This document shows positions 1 to 9,594 of a stretch of DNA of 64,000 bases, piece by piece; within the stretch, counting starts at the first letter, position 1; each line of letters starts with the position of its first letter. A program made the position numbers and the translations under genes. The DNA comes from an uncultured Eubacteriales bacterium (lineage in GTDB: Bacteria; Bacillota; Clostridia; Lachnospirales; Lachnospiraceae): the NCBI GenBank assembly GCA_900316755.1, contig ONED01000005.1:33210-97209 (forward strand). The letters run 5' to 3'. A model generated the notes under the pieces. It did not search any database and was not told where the DNA came from. It saw only the letters and a list, made by a program, of their open reading frames with translations.

Positions 1-1011
1 GAGTGGGCACTGCATGGGCCCTATCTGGATAAAACATTGATGCGCAATTATATGTGGTATAACATTGCAGGTGAGATTATGGACTATGCACCGAATGTAC
101 GGTTCTGTGAGATGGTTCTGGACGGAGAATATATGGGGGTTTATGTGCTGACAGAAACCATTACCAAGGGAGATGACGGAGCCAGACTCCATCTGGAAGT
201 GGACGCCAAGAACCAAACCTTTAGCGGGTATCTTTTGCGGCTGGACAGACCGGAAAAGGTGGAGGATAATCCACTGGCACATGCGCAGACGTTTACGACG
301 TATGCGATGCGTACGAAGAATGCACTGGAAATCATTTACCCCGGCACTTCGAATCTGACATCTGAAATTGCCAATGGAATCCGGCAGGATTTTTCGGATT
401 TTGAAAAAGCCTTGTACTCGTATGATTTCGATAATGAAACGTATGGGTATACGAAGCTGATAGATGTAGACTCTTTCGTAGATTATTTTATTCTCAACGA
501 AGTGACCTGCAACTATGATGCCGGATGGCTTTCTACCTATATTTATAAAGATGTGAACGGATTGTTTAAAATGTGCATCTGGGATTTTAACTCTGCGTGC
601 GATAATTATCAGGAGTCCATGATTACGCCGAATCATTTCGAAATGCAGTCAGACCTCTGGTATTTCATGCTGATGAAGGATGAGGATTTCACGGACCGGA
701 TTATTGAGCGGTACCGGGAACTTCGGAAAAAAGAATTGAGCGAGGAATATTTGTTCCAATACATCGATGATGTGACGGACTATCTTGGACCGGCAATCGA
801 AAGAAACTTTGAGAAATGGGGTTATTCGTTTGCGGATGACTACGACTTGTTGAAACCGTCTTCCAGAAATCCGCATTCCCATGCGGAAGCAGTGGAGTAT
901 ATGAAAAAATTCTTGACGGTGCGCCTTGCGTGGATGGATGAAAATATAGAGATACTGCGTCAGTACTCTGCAGAGTCAAAAATTAAGAAATTTAATGAAA
1001 ATGCAAACTGA
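1..1011 (+). CDS. CotH-type kinase family protein, C-terminal part (5' end outside window)
   Basis: The frame is open from base 1, so the gene starts upstream; 336 residues are visible. The start of the visible part (EWALHGPYLDKTLMRN) and the following GEYMGVYVLTETI match the CotH protein-kinase-like fold found in spore-coat kinases and in many Clostridia surface-polymer clusters. The IWDFNSACDN stretch near visible residue 200 fits the conserved metal/ATP-binding Asp region of CotH. In Lachnospiraceae such genes often sit beside polyphosphate-polymerase (VTC) or glycosyltransferase genes. Here the next genes are a glycoside-hydrolase-like protein, a HEAT protein and a GT2, so a role in modifying or assembling an extracellular polymer is inferred. 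It is 15 bp from the next gene, in an operon. Substrate unknown. Confidence 0.8.
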   Translation, partial: EWALHGPYLDKTLMRNYMWYNIAGEIMDYAPNVRFCEMVLDGEYMGVYVLTETITKGDDGARLHLEVDAKNQTFSGYLLRLDRPEKVEDNPLAHAQTFTTYAMRTKNALEIIYPGTSNLTSEIANGIRQDFSDFEKALYSYDFDNETYGYTKLIDVDSFVDYFILNEVTCNYDAGWLSTYIYKDVNGLFKMCIWDFNSACDNYQESMITPNHFEMQSDLWYFMLMKDEDFTDRIIERYRELRKKELSEEYLFQYIDDVTDYLGPAIERNFEKWGYSFADDYDLLKPSSRNPHSHAEAVEYMKKFLTVRLAWMDENIEILRQYSAESKIKKFNENAN

Positions 1012-1026
1012 TATGGAGGTTTGTGA

Positions 1027-3186
1027 ATGAAAAAGTTTATCATAACAGTTGCCAGTCTGCTCGCTTTGTATCTGTGTTTTGATTATGCATATTACAGGCT
1101 GGGCTGGTATATTGATTTTCATCCGGACGAAACGGTTTCCACCTTTATGACGGTGGATGAAGATAAGATTTATATGCTTTCCGACGGGGAGAAGGAAGAG
1201 TTCGTGATAAAAGGTGTGAACATGGGCTCCGGCGAGCCGGGGAAATGGGCAACGGACTATGCGGTAAGTGAAGAAACGTACCTTAGATGGTTTCAGGAAA
1301 TCAAAGAATTGGGTGCTAATACCATCCGTGTTTATACGATTTTGTCGGATGACTTTTATAATGCTTTTTATAAATACAACAAAGACAATCCGGATCCCTT
1401 ATATTTAATTCACGGGGTCTGGGTCAATGATTACACACAGAACTCCCACCGGGACGCATACGACGACGATTTTCGCGAAACGCTTATCACAGACTGCCGG
1501 ACCGTCGTGGATATTCTCCACGGCAACCGTAAAGTGGGACTTGGCAGAGGCACCGGCTCCGGATTTTATCGAAAAGATGTCTCTGAGTGGGTGATTGGAT
1601 ATATCATAGGCGTGGAGTGGGAGGATGTGACTGTCGTTTACACCGATGACAAATATCCGGAAAGAAACAGCTTCCAAGGAGAATATATGTACACCACAGA
1701 AGATGCAACGCCTTTCGAGGCCGTGCTTGCCGAAGTGGGGGAGAAAATGATTGCATATGAGAGCGAACGCTATAAAGTACAGAAACTGGTGGCGTTCTCC
1801 AACTGGCCGACCACAGACCCGTTCGACTATCCGGAAGATGTGGCATACTTTTTTATGAAATGTGCAAAAGTGGATGTGGAGCATATCAGAACCACAGAAA
1901 AGTTTCTTTCGGGACAATTTGCATCCTACCATGTGTATCCGTATTATCCGGATTACCTTTCCTATGTGGAGGATTGGACACAGTTTGGAATAGAAGATAT
2001 AGAAGCCTTTGTCACAGATGAGGGCAATCTGAATACATACAGAGCATATTTGTCCATGTTGACAGCGCATCACACTATGCCGGTCGTGATTTCAGAATTC
2101 GGGGTATCCACAGGGCGTGGAATGGCACAGAGGGATATGAATACCGGACGAAATCAGGGAAATATGGCAGAGCATGAGCAGGGAGCAGCGCTGGTGTCCT
2201 GTTTCGAGGATATTATGTCTGCAGGATGTGCCGGAGGCGCCGTATTTTCATGGCAGGATGAATGGTTTAAACGAACATGGAATACGATGTATTCTGTAGA
2301 TTTGAAAAGAACACCTTATTGGAGCGATTACCAGACGAATGAGCAGTATTTCGGGCTTTTGTCCTTTGACCCGGGGAGAGAGGAGTCGGTCTGTTATGTG
2401 GATGGGGATGTCTCAGAATGGAGCGAGGAGGACATTATTTTAGAAAATGATGGCATGACGCTTTCCATGAAATATGATGAGAAGTTTATGTATTTCATGG
2501 TACAAAAGCCGGGGCTTGACTTTGAACAGGATACGATTTATATCCCCATTGATACCACGCCGAAAACGGGCAGCAATTATTGCTCCAATTATGACTTGAA
2601 ATTTGAACGACCGGTGGATTTTTTGATTACAATAAACGGGAAGACAGACAGCCGCATTCAGGTACAGGAGAGGTACGAAGCGTTGCGGGCGAATTATTAT
2701 CACGAAACCCACGATAAAGATGCTTATGAGAACCCGCCGGATGAGGATTCGCCGGAGTTTATGGATATAAATATGATTCTTCAGACAGCGACGGTCCTAA
2801 TGCAGAATGACCTGAGTGCAAAGGCAGAGGTGTTCGAAACCGGACTTTTGACGTACGGCAATGCAAATCCAAAGTCCAAGGATTTTAATTCTCTGGCAGA
2901 TTTCATCTGTGAAGGTGATTCCATTGAATTGAAACTCCCATGGCAGATTTTAAATTTTGCGGACCCGTCACGGATGGAAATTCATGATGATTATTATGAC
3001 GAAAATTTTGGCGTAGAATATATTCAGATTGATTCCATGTATGTGGGTGTGGCGTCTTATGAAACTTTGGACGGAGAGAGGATTCCTCTTGGAGAGTTGC
3101 CCTTAAAGGGCTGGGGAAATAAAGTGACCTATCATGAACGACTGAAAAGTTCATATTACATTTTACAGGAATATTGGATGGGGTGA
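1027..3186 (+). CDS. Membrane-anchored glycoside-hydrolase-like (TIM-barrel) protein
   Basis: 719 residues. An N-terminal hydrophobic segment (about residues 4-20) acts as signal anchor, placing the rest outside the membrane. Residues about 60-450 look like a clan-A (GH2/GH5-type) TIM barrel: KGVNMGSGEPG, LGANTIRVYTI, and VISEFGVSTGRG near residue 352, where the Glu would be the nucleophile. The usual acid/base NE pair is not obvious; the strand-4 region reads GYIIGVEWED, so activity may be altered. Residues about 455-715 form a beta-rich region resembling a CBM9-type sugar-binding domain. Between the CotH gene and a glycosyltransferase it could trim or release the polymer, as endoglucanases do in cellulose clusters; this is inference. 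RBS ggaggt precedes ATG 1027. Confidence 0.65.
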   Translation: MKKFIITVASLLALYLCFDYAYYRLGWYIDFHPDETVSTFMTVDEDKIYMLSDGEKEEFVIKGVNMGSGEPGKWATDYAVSEETYLRWFQEIKELGANTIRVYTILSDDFYNAFYKYNKDNPDPLYLIHGVWVNDYTQNSHRDAYDDDFRETLITDCRTVVDILHGNRKVGLGRGTGSGFYRKDVSEWVIGYIIGVEWEDVTVVYTDDKYPERNSFQGEYMYTTEDATPFEAVLAEVGEKMIAYESERYKVQKLVAFSNWPTTDPFDYPEDVAYFFMKCAKVDVEHIRTTEKFLSGQFASYHVYPYYPDYLSYVEDWTQFGIEDIEAFVTDEGNLNTYRAYLSMLTAHHTMPVVISEFGVSTGRGMAQRDMNTGRNQGNMAEHEQGAALVSCFEDIMSAGCAGGAVFSWQDEWFKRTWNTMYSVDLKRTPYWSDYQTNEQYFGLLSFDPGREESVCYVDGDVSEWSEEDIILENDGMTLSMKYDEKFMYFMVQKPGLDFEQDTIYIPIDTTPKTGSNYCSNYDLKFERPVDFLITINGKTDSRIQVQERYEALRANYYHETHDKDAYENPPDEDSPEFMDINMILQTATVLMQNDLSAKAEVFETGLLTYGNANPKSKDFNSLADFICEGDSIELKLPWQILNFADPSRMEIHDDYYDENFGVEYIQIDSMYVGVASYETLDGERIPLGELPLKGWGNKVTYHERLKSSYYILQEYWMG

Positions 3187-3190
3187 GAGT

Positions 3191-4312
3191 ATGAATGTGG
3201 AAGTTCTGATATACGCTTACATGGCGATTTGCGCCAGCATGATTGTGTTTAATTGTGTTTGCGTGTTTGTTTTCAAGCACCGGGAAGAAAAGCTGAATCA
3301 TCGCAATTCCGATTTGGCAGTGCAGATGCGTAAGGAGATGGAGAAAATACAATCCGGTGAAATGGTTTCAGAAAAACACAAACGGTATTTACAGAAAAAG
3401 TTGAGATACACCGGGAATCTTCTGACCTTTGATGAGAACATTGATGTATTTTGTGCAGAGCATTCGGAGGGAACGAAAACGTATCTTACCCAGAATCGAG
3501 CCGTTTTTATCTATCTGGTACTATATTTTCAGGGGAAAAACCGGATGAAAATGGCCTATCTCGCTTATTTGCTGGGAAAGTATAAATTGAGTGCCAATAT
3601 GCCGATTGATATTATTTCCGAAACGATGCTGACGCTTGTGCAAGAAAAGAGTTTGTACTGCCGGGAAAATGCACTCCATGTGCTTTACAGCACGGGAAAC
3701 GAGGATTGCGTGGCAAAAGCAATCAAAATGATTGACCAAAGCGGGGAATTCCACCATGGCAAACTGCTTTGTGATGGACTTTTGACATTTGCAGGAGACC
3801 ATAAACGGCTGATAAAGGAAATCTGGAATATGCTTGGGGAACTGAGTGCGGAGATGAAGGTTGCACTGTTAAACTACATCCGTTTTGAAAGCGGCGGTTA
3901 TGAAAAGGAAATGATGACATTGTTTGCAGATGAAACGCAGGATGATGAAGTCCGTTTTGCCTGTATCCGTTATTTTGGAAAGTATCATTATGAGCCGGCT
4001 ATGCCTCTTCTTCTGAAGCTTTGCAGTCAGGAAGAGGAAGACCGATGGGAATATACGGCAATTGCTGCAGATGTTCTTCATCTGTATCCGGGAAAAGAAA
4101 CAATAGAGGTGCTTAAAGAGGCACTGCACAGCTTCAATTGGTATGTGCGGCTGAATGCAGCTCAAAGTTTGGAACGTATGGGATTTACTTATTCTGACTT
4201 GGCAGATATTTTTACGGGAAACGACAGATATGCAGCGGAAATTCTGGAATATACGCTGGAGCATAAGGAGATTTATGAGGAGGAGCGAAAGGGGGAGAAA
4301 GCAGCCGTATGA
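3191..4312 (+). CDS. HEAT-repeat protein with N-terminal membrane anchor
   Basis: 373 residues. One N-terminal transmembrane helix (about residues 3-26) is followed by a charged region and helical repeats; the clearest HEAT-like unit is near the C terminus (LHSFNWYVRLNAAQSLERMG). There are no catalytic motifs. HEAT proteins act as scaffolds. Because it starts 5 bp after the glycoside-hydrolase-like gene and its end overlaps the glycosyltransferase start by 4 bp (ATGA), it is probably a cytosolic scaffold of the same synthase complex. Function inferred from context only. Confidence 0.6.
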   Translation: MNVEVLIYAYMAICASMIVFNCVCVFVFKHREEKLNHRNSDLAVQMRKEMEKIQSGEMVSEKHKRYLQKKLRYTGNLLTFDENIDVFCAEHSEGTKTYLTQNRAVFIYLVLYFQGKNRMKMAYLAYLLGKYKLSANMPIDIISETMLTLVQEKSLYCRENALHVLYSTGNEDCVAKAIKMIDQSGEFHHGKLLCDGLLTFAGDHKRLIKEIWNMLGELSAEMKVALLNYIRFESGGYEKEMMTLFADETQDDEVRFACIRYFGKYHYEPAMPLLLKLCSQEEEDRWEYTAIAADVLHLYPGKETIEVLKEALHSFNWYVRLNAAQSLERMGFTYSDLADIFTGNDRYAAEILEYTLEHKEIYEEERKGEKAAV

Positions 4313-5712
4313 TGGATGGAATTAAGGTTTTTTTGAAATGCGTAGAAATCTTTTTTGTGATTTATCTGATTGGGTATTCGTCTTTCCTGTTTTTGTCTGT
4401 ATGTGTAGGCTCTTCGTCTCTGTACCATGCAAAGCGGAAAGAAAAAATGAAAAACGTGCTGCTACATGATTATTATGTTCCGGTGACCATCGTTGTTCCG
4501 GCATACAATGAAGAGATTACCGTCGTAGATACGGTCAAATCCTTACTTTGTCTGGAATATAAATTGTTTGAGATTATTGTGGTAGATGACGGCTCGAAGG
4601 ATAAGACTTCCGAGGAGATGATAAAGGCATTTGACATGCACCTGATTCGAAGACCGATTCACAAATCCGTCGCCTGTCAGCCGGAAGAGTTTATCTATGA
4701 AACGACGGTGCAGAAGGTCCCGCTGACGCTGATTCGAAAAAAGAACGGAGGCAAGGCGGATGCACTGAATATGGGGATTAATGCGGCAAAATATCCTTAT
4801 TTTATTTGTATGGATGCAGACAGTGTGCTGCAGTTTGATTCGTTGGAGAAAATCGTGCGCCCGGTATTAGAGGATGATACGGTGGTTGCGGTCGGAGGTG
4901 TGGTTCGGCTCTCCAACAATGTGGAGCTTGCCTACGGAAGAGTAAAAAAATATAATCTTCCCGACAACATTATAGCGTGTATGCAGGTGTTGGAATACGA
5001 CCGTTCGTTTCTGGCTGCACGGATTCTGTTTGATAAGCTTAATGGAAGCCTGATTATCTCTGGGGCGTTCGGGTTGTTTAAAAAAGAAACGGTGATTGCG
5101 GCGGGCGGTTATGACCATGGCACTATGGGAGAGGATATGGAGCTGGTGGTGAAGCTGCATGAGTTTTGCCGGTCAAATGCCATTCCTTATGCGATACGTT
5201 ATGCGACAGATGCCATCTGCTGGACACAGGCGCCTGAAAAGCTGACCGATTTGATGAAACAGCGCAAACGCTGGCATCTGGGGCTGTTCCAGACGATGTG
5301 GAAGCACAAAGTTCTGATGACGGACTTAAAATATGGCGTAGTCGGATTTGTATCTTACGTTTACTTTCTGTTATATGAACTGTTGTCTCCGTTTATTGAG
5401 GTGTTTGGCGTGCTGACCATGATTCTTGCTTTTTTTGTGGATTTAATCAACGTTCCGTTTATGCTTTTGTTTTTTGGTATTTACGCGGTATTTGGCTCGA
5501 TTCTTTCCATGACCGCATTTTTGGCAAGAATCCATACCATTGATTTGAAGGTGTCATTTCAGGACACTATGAAAGCACTTTTGTTGTGCCTGTTTGAAAT
5601 TACAGTATTGCGGTTTGTTTTAGCATTTGTGCGGCTGACCGCATTTATCGGATACCGTAAGAAAAAGCTAAACTGGGGAAGAATTGAACGGAAAAAAATA
5701 AACTGGAGTTAA
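4309..5712 (+). CDS. Processive-type family 2 glycosyltransferase, membrane bound
   Basis: 467 residues. One N-terminal transmembrane helix, then a GT-A catalytic domain with VVPAYNEE (about 62-69), VVDDGSKD (about 91-98), NGGKADALN, DADS (about 169-172), MGED (about 274) and QRKRW (about 321-325). The last motif is the Q-x-x-RW signature of processive beta-glycosyltransferases such as cellulose, PNAG and hyaluronan synthases. Several transmembrane helices follow (about 345-455), ending in a basic tail. No PilZ domain is visible, so any c-di-GMP control would have to be indirect. The sugar cannot be told from sequence. It overlaps the HEAT gene by 4 bp and is followed 17 bp later by the coiled-coil gene. 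Confidence 0.85.
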   Translation: MMDGIKVFLKCVEIFFVIYLIGYSSFLFLSVCVGSSSLYHAKRKEKMKNVLLHDYYVPVTIVVPAYNEEITVVDTVKSLLCLEYKLFEIIVVDDGSKDKTSEEMIKAFDMHLIRRPIHKSVACQPEEFIYETTVQKVPLTLIRKKNGGKADALNMGINAAKYPYFICMDADSVLQFDSLEKIVRPVLEDDTVVAVGGVVRLSNNVELAYGRVKKYNLPDNIIACMQVLEYDRSFLAARILFDKLNGSLIISGAFGLFKKETVIAAGGYDHGTMGEDMELVVKLHEFCRSNAIPYAIRYATDAICWTQAPEKLTDLMKQRKRWHLGLFQTMWKHKVLMTDLKYGVVGFVSYVYFLLYELLSPFIEVFGVLTMILAFFVDLINVPFMLLFFGIYAVFGSILSMTAFLARIHTIDLKVSFQDTMKALLLCLFEITVLRFVLAFVRLTAFIGYRKKKLNWGRIERKKINWS

Positions 5713-5729
5713 GAAAAAAGGGGATTATC

Positions 5730-6236
5730 ATGAGTACATTAAAGGAATTAAAAAGTAGTTTTTTTGGATTTAACAAGGCAGGAGTGTGTGCATATATTGC
5801 GAACATGAACGAAGAGTTCTCACAAAAAATGATTGAAAAAGATGCTGCGCATGCGGAGGAAGTGCGGGCACTGAGACAGCGCGTGGAAGCGCTGGAGGCG
5901 GAAAATCTGGAGCTTGTAAAAATGCAGAAACACATTTCCGATACGCTTATCGATGCAAAAACATTTGCGGCAGAATTGCAGGCGAAAGCAGCGGCAGAAG
6001 ACAAACAAATGCGCGAGGAAAATGCGGCTAGAAACAACGCCGAACGGGAGAGAATCAACCGGTTCGGTGAGGGGATTGATGTTATCCGGGATGATATCCA
6101 AGGTCTTCTTCGGAAATTGGATGCGGATTTGGAAAAACAGAGTAAAAAGATGGAGCAAATGCTGACAGAAAATGAGATTCCAAAAGAGCAGGACGCAAAT
6201 TGCGGAAAGACAGAGGCGGGAGATGGACAGTCATGA
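5730..6236 (+). CDS. Small coiled-coil protein with DivIVA-like N terminus
   Basis: 168 residues. The first 35 residues (FFGFNKAGVCAYIANMNEEF) resemble the membrane-binding N-terminal motif of DivIVA/GpsB proteins, which begin with F-x-G-[YF] and a short helix. Most of the rest (about 40-155) is strongly charged and rich in Glu, Lys and Ala, as in long coiled coils. A possible role is placing the glycan synthase at poles or septa; this is inferred only. Its stop overlaps the start of the EAL gene (ATGA at 6233), so both are translationally coupled. RBS aaaagggg lies upstream of ATG 5730. Confidence 0.55.
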   Translation: MSTLKELKSSFFGFNKAGVCAYIANMNEEFSQKMIEKDAAHAEEVRALRQRVEALEAENLELVKMQKHISDTLIDAKTFAAELQAKAAAEDKQMREENAARNNAERERINRFGEGIDVIRDDIQGLLRKLDADLEKQSKKMEQMLTENEIPKEQDANCGKTEAGDGQS

Positions 6237-8128
6237 AAAAGAAGCATTTTCTTTTGCGATTCGCAGCGGTTAGCATTGCTCTTGGGTGTTTGATTTTTGG
6301 CTTCCCGGCATCTGCCAAAGCAGAGACTGTGTATGTGGCGGGAAATCCGGACTTTTATCCGGTAGAGTATTATGATACGGGGACGAAGCAGTACGAGGGC
6401 ATTATGCCGGAGATTCTGAAAGAGGTGTCTGAGAAAACCGGGTATCAGTTTTTGTATATTGCTCCTTCTGAAACAGACGAAAGAATGCGTATGGCAAAAA
6501 ATAAACAGGTGGAGATTGTTTCCGGTTACACCAGAGATGAAATGCTTTATGACGCGTCAAATACGGAACTTTTTAGGGAAAGTCCGGTTATCCTTGAGAT
6601 TGCGGAAGACGGGAAACCCATACAGGTTTGTTTTGCATTCACATCGATTGCGTCCGAGGAGCTTATCCATGCTTTCCATGATGCACTAGAGCAAATCGAG
6701 CCGCAGTGGGTGTCATCCGTGGCAGTTTCGACCGCTATGCAGGAACACCACAGAAGCCCCAAGGTTTATGTCCTTTTCATAGCTCTCCTGCTTCTTATCC
6801 TTTTAACGGCTGTGGCAGTGATTTTTATCATCTACCGGAAAAAAACAGTTCAGCAGGCAAACGATAAGATGGCAGATGCGGTTACGGGAATCGGAAACAA
6901 ACAATATCTGGAACATTTTTTTGAACATTACGTGAGTGACAGTACACGGGCGCTCTATGCTGCGGTTTATCTTGGAATTGATACAGACAGTCTTTCGGAA
7001 AGACTTGATGAGCAGGAGATTGGGGACGTTTTAGTATATACGGCAGACGTGCTTTCGAAACATAGCAGTGAGACAGACGCTGTCGCGCACATTCAGAGAG
7101 GCAGATTTGTGGTTCTTTTGCTTTGCAGCAACGAGGAGGTGTTTACGAAGTGGATACATACGGTCTCTGAGGAAATCAGCGCATATCCGCAAAAATATGC
7201 AAAGGATTGTGTGTTAAGGGCAAACTGTGGCGTATACTTTATGAAGAATTCAGACAAAAGTATGGAAACGATTTTGTTTAATGCAAGACAGAGCTATAAA
7301 AATGCAGTAGCAAACGGAAAAGTATACGCAGTAAGTAATCCTGCGATTGTGGAAAAAGCGATGGAAGAGCGGGCACTACGGGGACAGATACAGGATGCAA
7401 TACAAAAAAATGAGTTTCAGATGTTTCTTCAGTTTTTCTGCACTCCGGATAACAAGGGGATTGTTGGCGCAGAGGCTTTGATACGCTGGTATCATCCGCA
7501 GAGGGGCGTGCTGAAACCGAGCAGATTTCTGTCTCTTGTGGAAAAAGAAAGGAAGTTTGAAGAATTGGATCTTTATATGCTGGAATGCTGTTGCAGGCAG
7601 CTTGTCATATGGAAAGACATGGGGAAACCCTATTTTTTGTCTTGTAACTTTTCCAGAATAACTGCCGCAGCGGATGATTTGCTAAGCAAAATGGAAGAGG
7701 TGTTTGCAAAGTATGATTTTGCGCATGAAAATCTGGTGATTGAGATAACCGAGGAGTCGATTATCCGAAAGGGAGAACAGATGTTGGAAAATATGTACGG
7801 AATCAAGAAACTGGGCTGCCTTCTTTCCCTGGATGATTTTGGAAGCGGTTATACGTCGTTTAAAGATATCAGCAGTTATCCGTTTGATATTGTAAAGATT
7901 GATAAGAGTATTGTGGATCAGGCTGGGGAAGAAAAAGGCTCCGCTGTTTTGAATGGCGTGATTCAGTTCGTGCATTCACTGAATCTGAAGGTGATTTGCG
8001 AAGGAATTGAATCGAAGGAGCAGGCAGAGAAACTTGGACGGATTGATTGTGATTATTTGCAGGGATTTTATTACTACAGACCAATTCCCGCAAAAGAAGC
8101 AAGTCGTATTTTGCAGGAAAATGGTTGA
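6233..8128 (+). CDS. Membrane c-di-GMP phosphodiesterase (EAL) with degenerate GGDEF and extracellular sensor
   Basis: 631 residues. Signal peptide ending ASAKAE, then an extracellular region resembling a short SBP_bac_3 ligand-binding domain (YVAGNPDFYPVEYYD). One transmembrane helix lies near residue 190, then a GGDEF-like domain whose signature is IQRGRFVVLL, i.e. GGDEF replaced by QRGRF, so cyclase activity should be lost. The EAL domain looks intact: AEALIRW, SCNFS, VIEITEE, LDDFGSGY, IVKIDKS, CEGIES and LQGFYYYRPIP supply the metal and catalytic residues. It should hydrolyse c-di-GMP in response to an outside ligand. ATG 6233 overlaps the previous stop and has gggaga upstream; an in-frame ATG at 6200 lies inside the previous gene and is less likely. 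It is the probable regulator of the polysaccharide cluster. Confidence 0.85.
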   Translation: MKKKHFLLRFAAVSIALGCLIFGFPASAKAETVYVAGNPDFYPVEYYDTGTKQYEGIMPEILKEVSEKTGYQFLYIAPSETDERMRMAKNKQVEIVSGYTRDEMLYDASNTELFRESPVILEIAEDGKPIQVCFAFTSIASEELIHAFHDALEQIEPQWVSSVAVSTAMQEHHRSPKVYVLFIALLLLILLTAVAVIFIIYRKKTVQQANDKMADAVTGIGNKQYLEHFFEHYVSDSTRALYAAVYLGIDTDSLSERLDEQEIGDVLVYTADVLSKHSSETDAVAHIQRGRFVVLLLCSNEEVFTKWIHTVSEEISAYPQKYAKDCVLRANCGVYFMKNSDKSMETILFNARQSYKNAVANGKVYAVSNPAIVEKAMEERALRGQIQDAIQKNEFQMFLQFFCTPDNKGIVGAEALIRWYHPQRGVLKPSRFLSLVEKERKFEELDLYMLECCCRQLVIWKDMGKPYFLSCNFSRITAAADDLLSKMEEVFAKYDFAHENLVIEITEESIIRKGEQMLENMYGIKKLGCLLSLDDFGSGYTSFKDISSYPFDIVKIDKSIVDQAGEEKGSAVLNGVIQFVHSLNLKVICEGIESKEQAEKLGRIDCDYLQGFYYYRPIPAKEASRILQENG

Positions 8129-8154
8129 ATATGGAGGAAAGGGGCGGATGCAAC

Positions 8155-9594
8155 ATGAGTCATGGAAAAAAAGGAAATCTGAAAAATTTTCAGTGGATTT
8201 CATTCCTGTGTATGGTAGTGATATTGTTGCTTGCGATTGGGATTATCACCACAGTCAACCTGCCGCAAATGTCTTTCCCTTCCATTGTCAATGTGATTAT
8301 CGGTGTGGTTGTGATGTCCGGTTATTGTGTTCTCTGTCTGACATGTGCGATGGACCGCAGTGTGCCTGACAAAAGTACGCTGCTGTTTCAGTGTCTGATT
8401 GTCATCGGCTTTCTGGGTGTTTTGACAGATAATTTTAGTTGGATACTGGACGGAAGCGGGAGACTGATTTGGGTAAATCATATCACGATTGTGCTGAGTT
8501 TTTTGCTCGTTGCCATTGTTGGACCGGTATTTTATTCTTATCAGAATGCATTGTTCCCGGGCGGCAGACCGGGATTCCATAAATTGTTATGGGGATTTGC
8601 GGCGCTTGATATATTCTATATCCTAATTGCATCTGCGACGGGCTTTCTCTACACGATTGATGGTAGCGGCAACTATGCAGCGAATGTGGGGATCCTCTTT
8701 TTCGCCATTTATCCATATGCTGTGTTACTGTATTGTATCGTGGAGAATCTGCGCAGAAAAATCCCCGTTCGTCAGCGAATAGCCCTACTGGGTTTTCATT
8801 TGGCATTTTTACTTTCCGGCACGGTTACCATATTTGTTACGGATTGGGCCATTTGGAATGTTGCCCTGTTCTTCGACCTGATGCTGATGTATGGTGTGGT
8901 TCAGATGGAGCGAAGCATTGAACTGGCTGATCAGAAAGCAAAACTGGCAGAACAAAGCAATACCCTGGTTGTGCAAAGCCGTATTATGGCTGAGCAAAGC
9001 CGGGAACTGATGGAAAAGCAGATGCAAATCATGCTGAGTCAGATTCAGCCGCATTTTATTTATAACACACTTGGTTCAATAAGCAGCCTGTGCATGGAGA
9101 ATCCAGAGCTTGCTGCAGATTTGACAGATCAGTTTGCAAGGTATCTGCAGGGGAATATGTCAAGTTTAAGGAATGACCATCTGATTCCGTTTGGGAAAGA
9201 GTTGGAGCATACCAAAACGTATCTTGGGATTGAAAAGGTTCGATTTTCGGATTATTTGCATATAGTGTATCATATTACCTGCATGGATTTTTTCGTTCCT
9301 CCGCTTACGTTGCAGCCCTTGGTGGAAAATGCAGTGAAGCATGGTATTACTCCGAAGGAGGAGGGCGGCACGGTGACAATCGATGTAAAGGAAACGCCGG
9401 ATTGCTTTGTTATCTTAGTTTCCGATGACGGCGTGGGCTGTGATACGGAAGTGCCGAAAGACGGCAAACCGCATGTAGGTATTGCAAGTGTCAGAAAACG
9501 TCTGGAGCTTCTCTGCGAAGGGAAGTTGGAGATGAAAAGTGAGGTTGGGGTCGGCACGGTAGTAACGGTTACCATTCCGAAAGGAGGAGTATAA
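8155..9594 (+). CDS. LytS-type sensor histidine kinase
   Basis: About 479 residues. The first 250 residues contain about seven hydrophobic helices, followed by a coiled linker (ADQKAKLAEQSNTLVVQSR). A His_kinase domain follows with QIQPHFIYNTLGSIS, the phospho-accepting His of the LytS/YehU type, and then a HATPase_c domain with LVENAVKHGI, SDDGVGCD and GVGTVVTVTIP. It should phosphorylate the response regulator whose ATG overlaps its stop (9594). The start is uncertain: ATG 8155 lies 17 nt after ggagg; TTG 8125 and ATG 8131 are alternatives in frame. The signal sensed is unknown. Its position right after the EAL gene suggests co-transcription. Confidence 0.85.
   Translation: MSHGKKGNLKNFQWISFLCMVVILLLAIGIITTVNLPQMSFPSIVNVIIGVVVMSGYCVLCLTCAMDRSVPDKSTLLFQCLIVIGFLGVLTDNFSWILDGSGRLIWVNHITIVLSFLLVAIVGPVFYSYQNALFPGGRPGFHKLLWGFAALDIFYILIASATGFLYTIDGSGNYAANVGILFFAIYPYAVLLYCIVENLRRKIPVRQRIALLGFHLAFLLSGTVTIFVTDWAIWNVALFFDLMLMYGVVQMERSIELADQKAKLAEQSNTLVVQSRIMAEQSRELMEKQMQIMLSQIQPHFIYNTLGSISSLCMENPELAADLTDQFARYLQGNMSSLRNDHLIPFGKELEHTKTYLGIEKVRFSDYLHIVYHITCMDFFVPPLTLQPLVENAVKHGITPKEEGGTVTIDVKETPDCFVILVSDDGVGCDTEVPKDGKPHVGIASVRKRLELLCEGKLEMKSEVGVGTVVTVTIPKGGV

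Noticed and set aside
1405-2073. 222-codon ORF on the - strand inside the GH-like gene, and similar long antisense ORFs elsewhere.
   Set aside because: They lie wholly within well-supported genes on the other strand, show no family motifs and lack ribosome sites.
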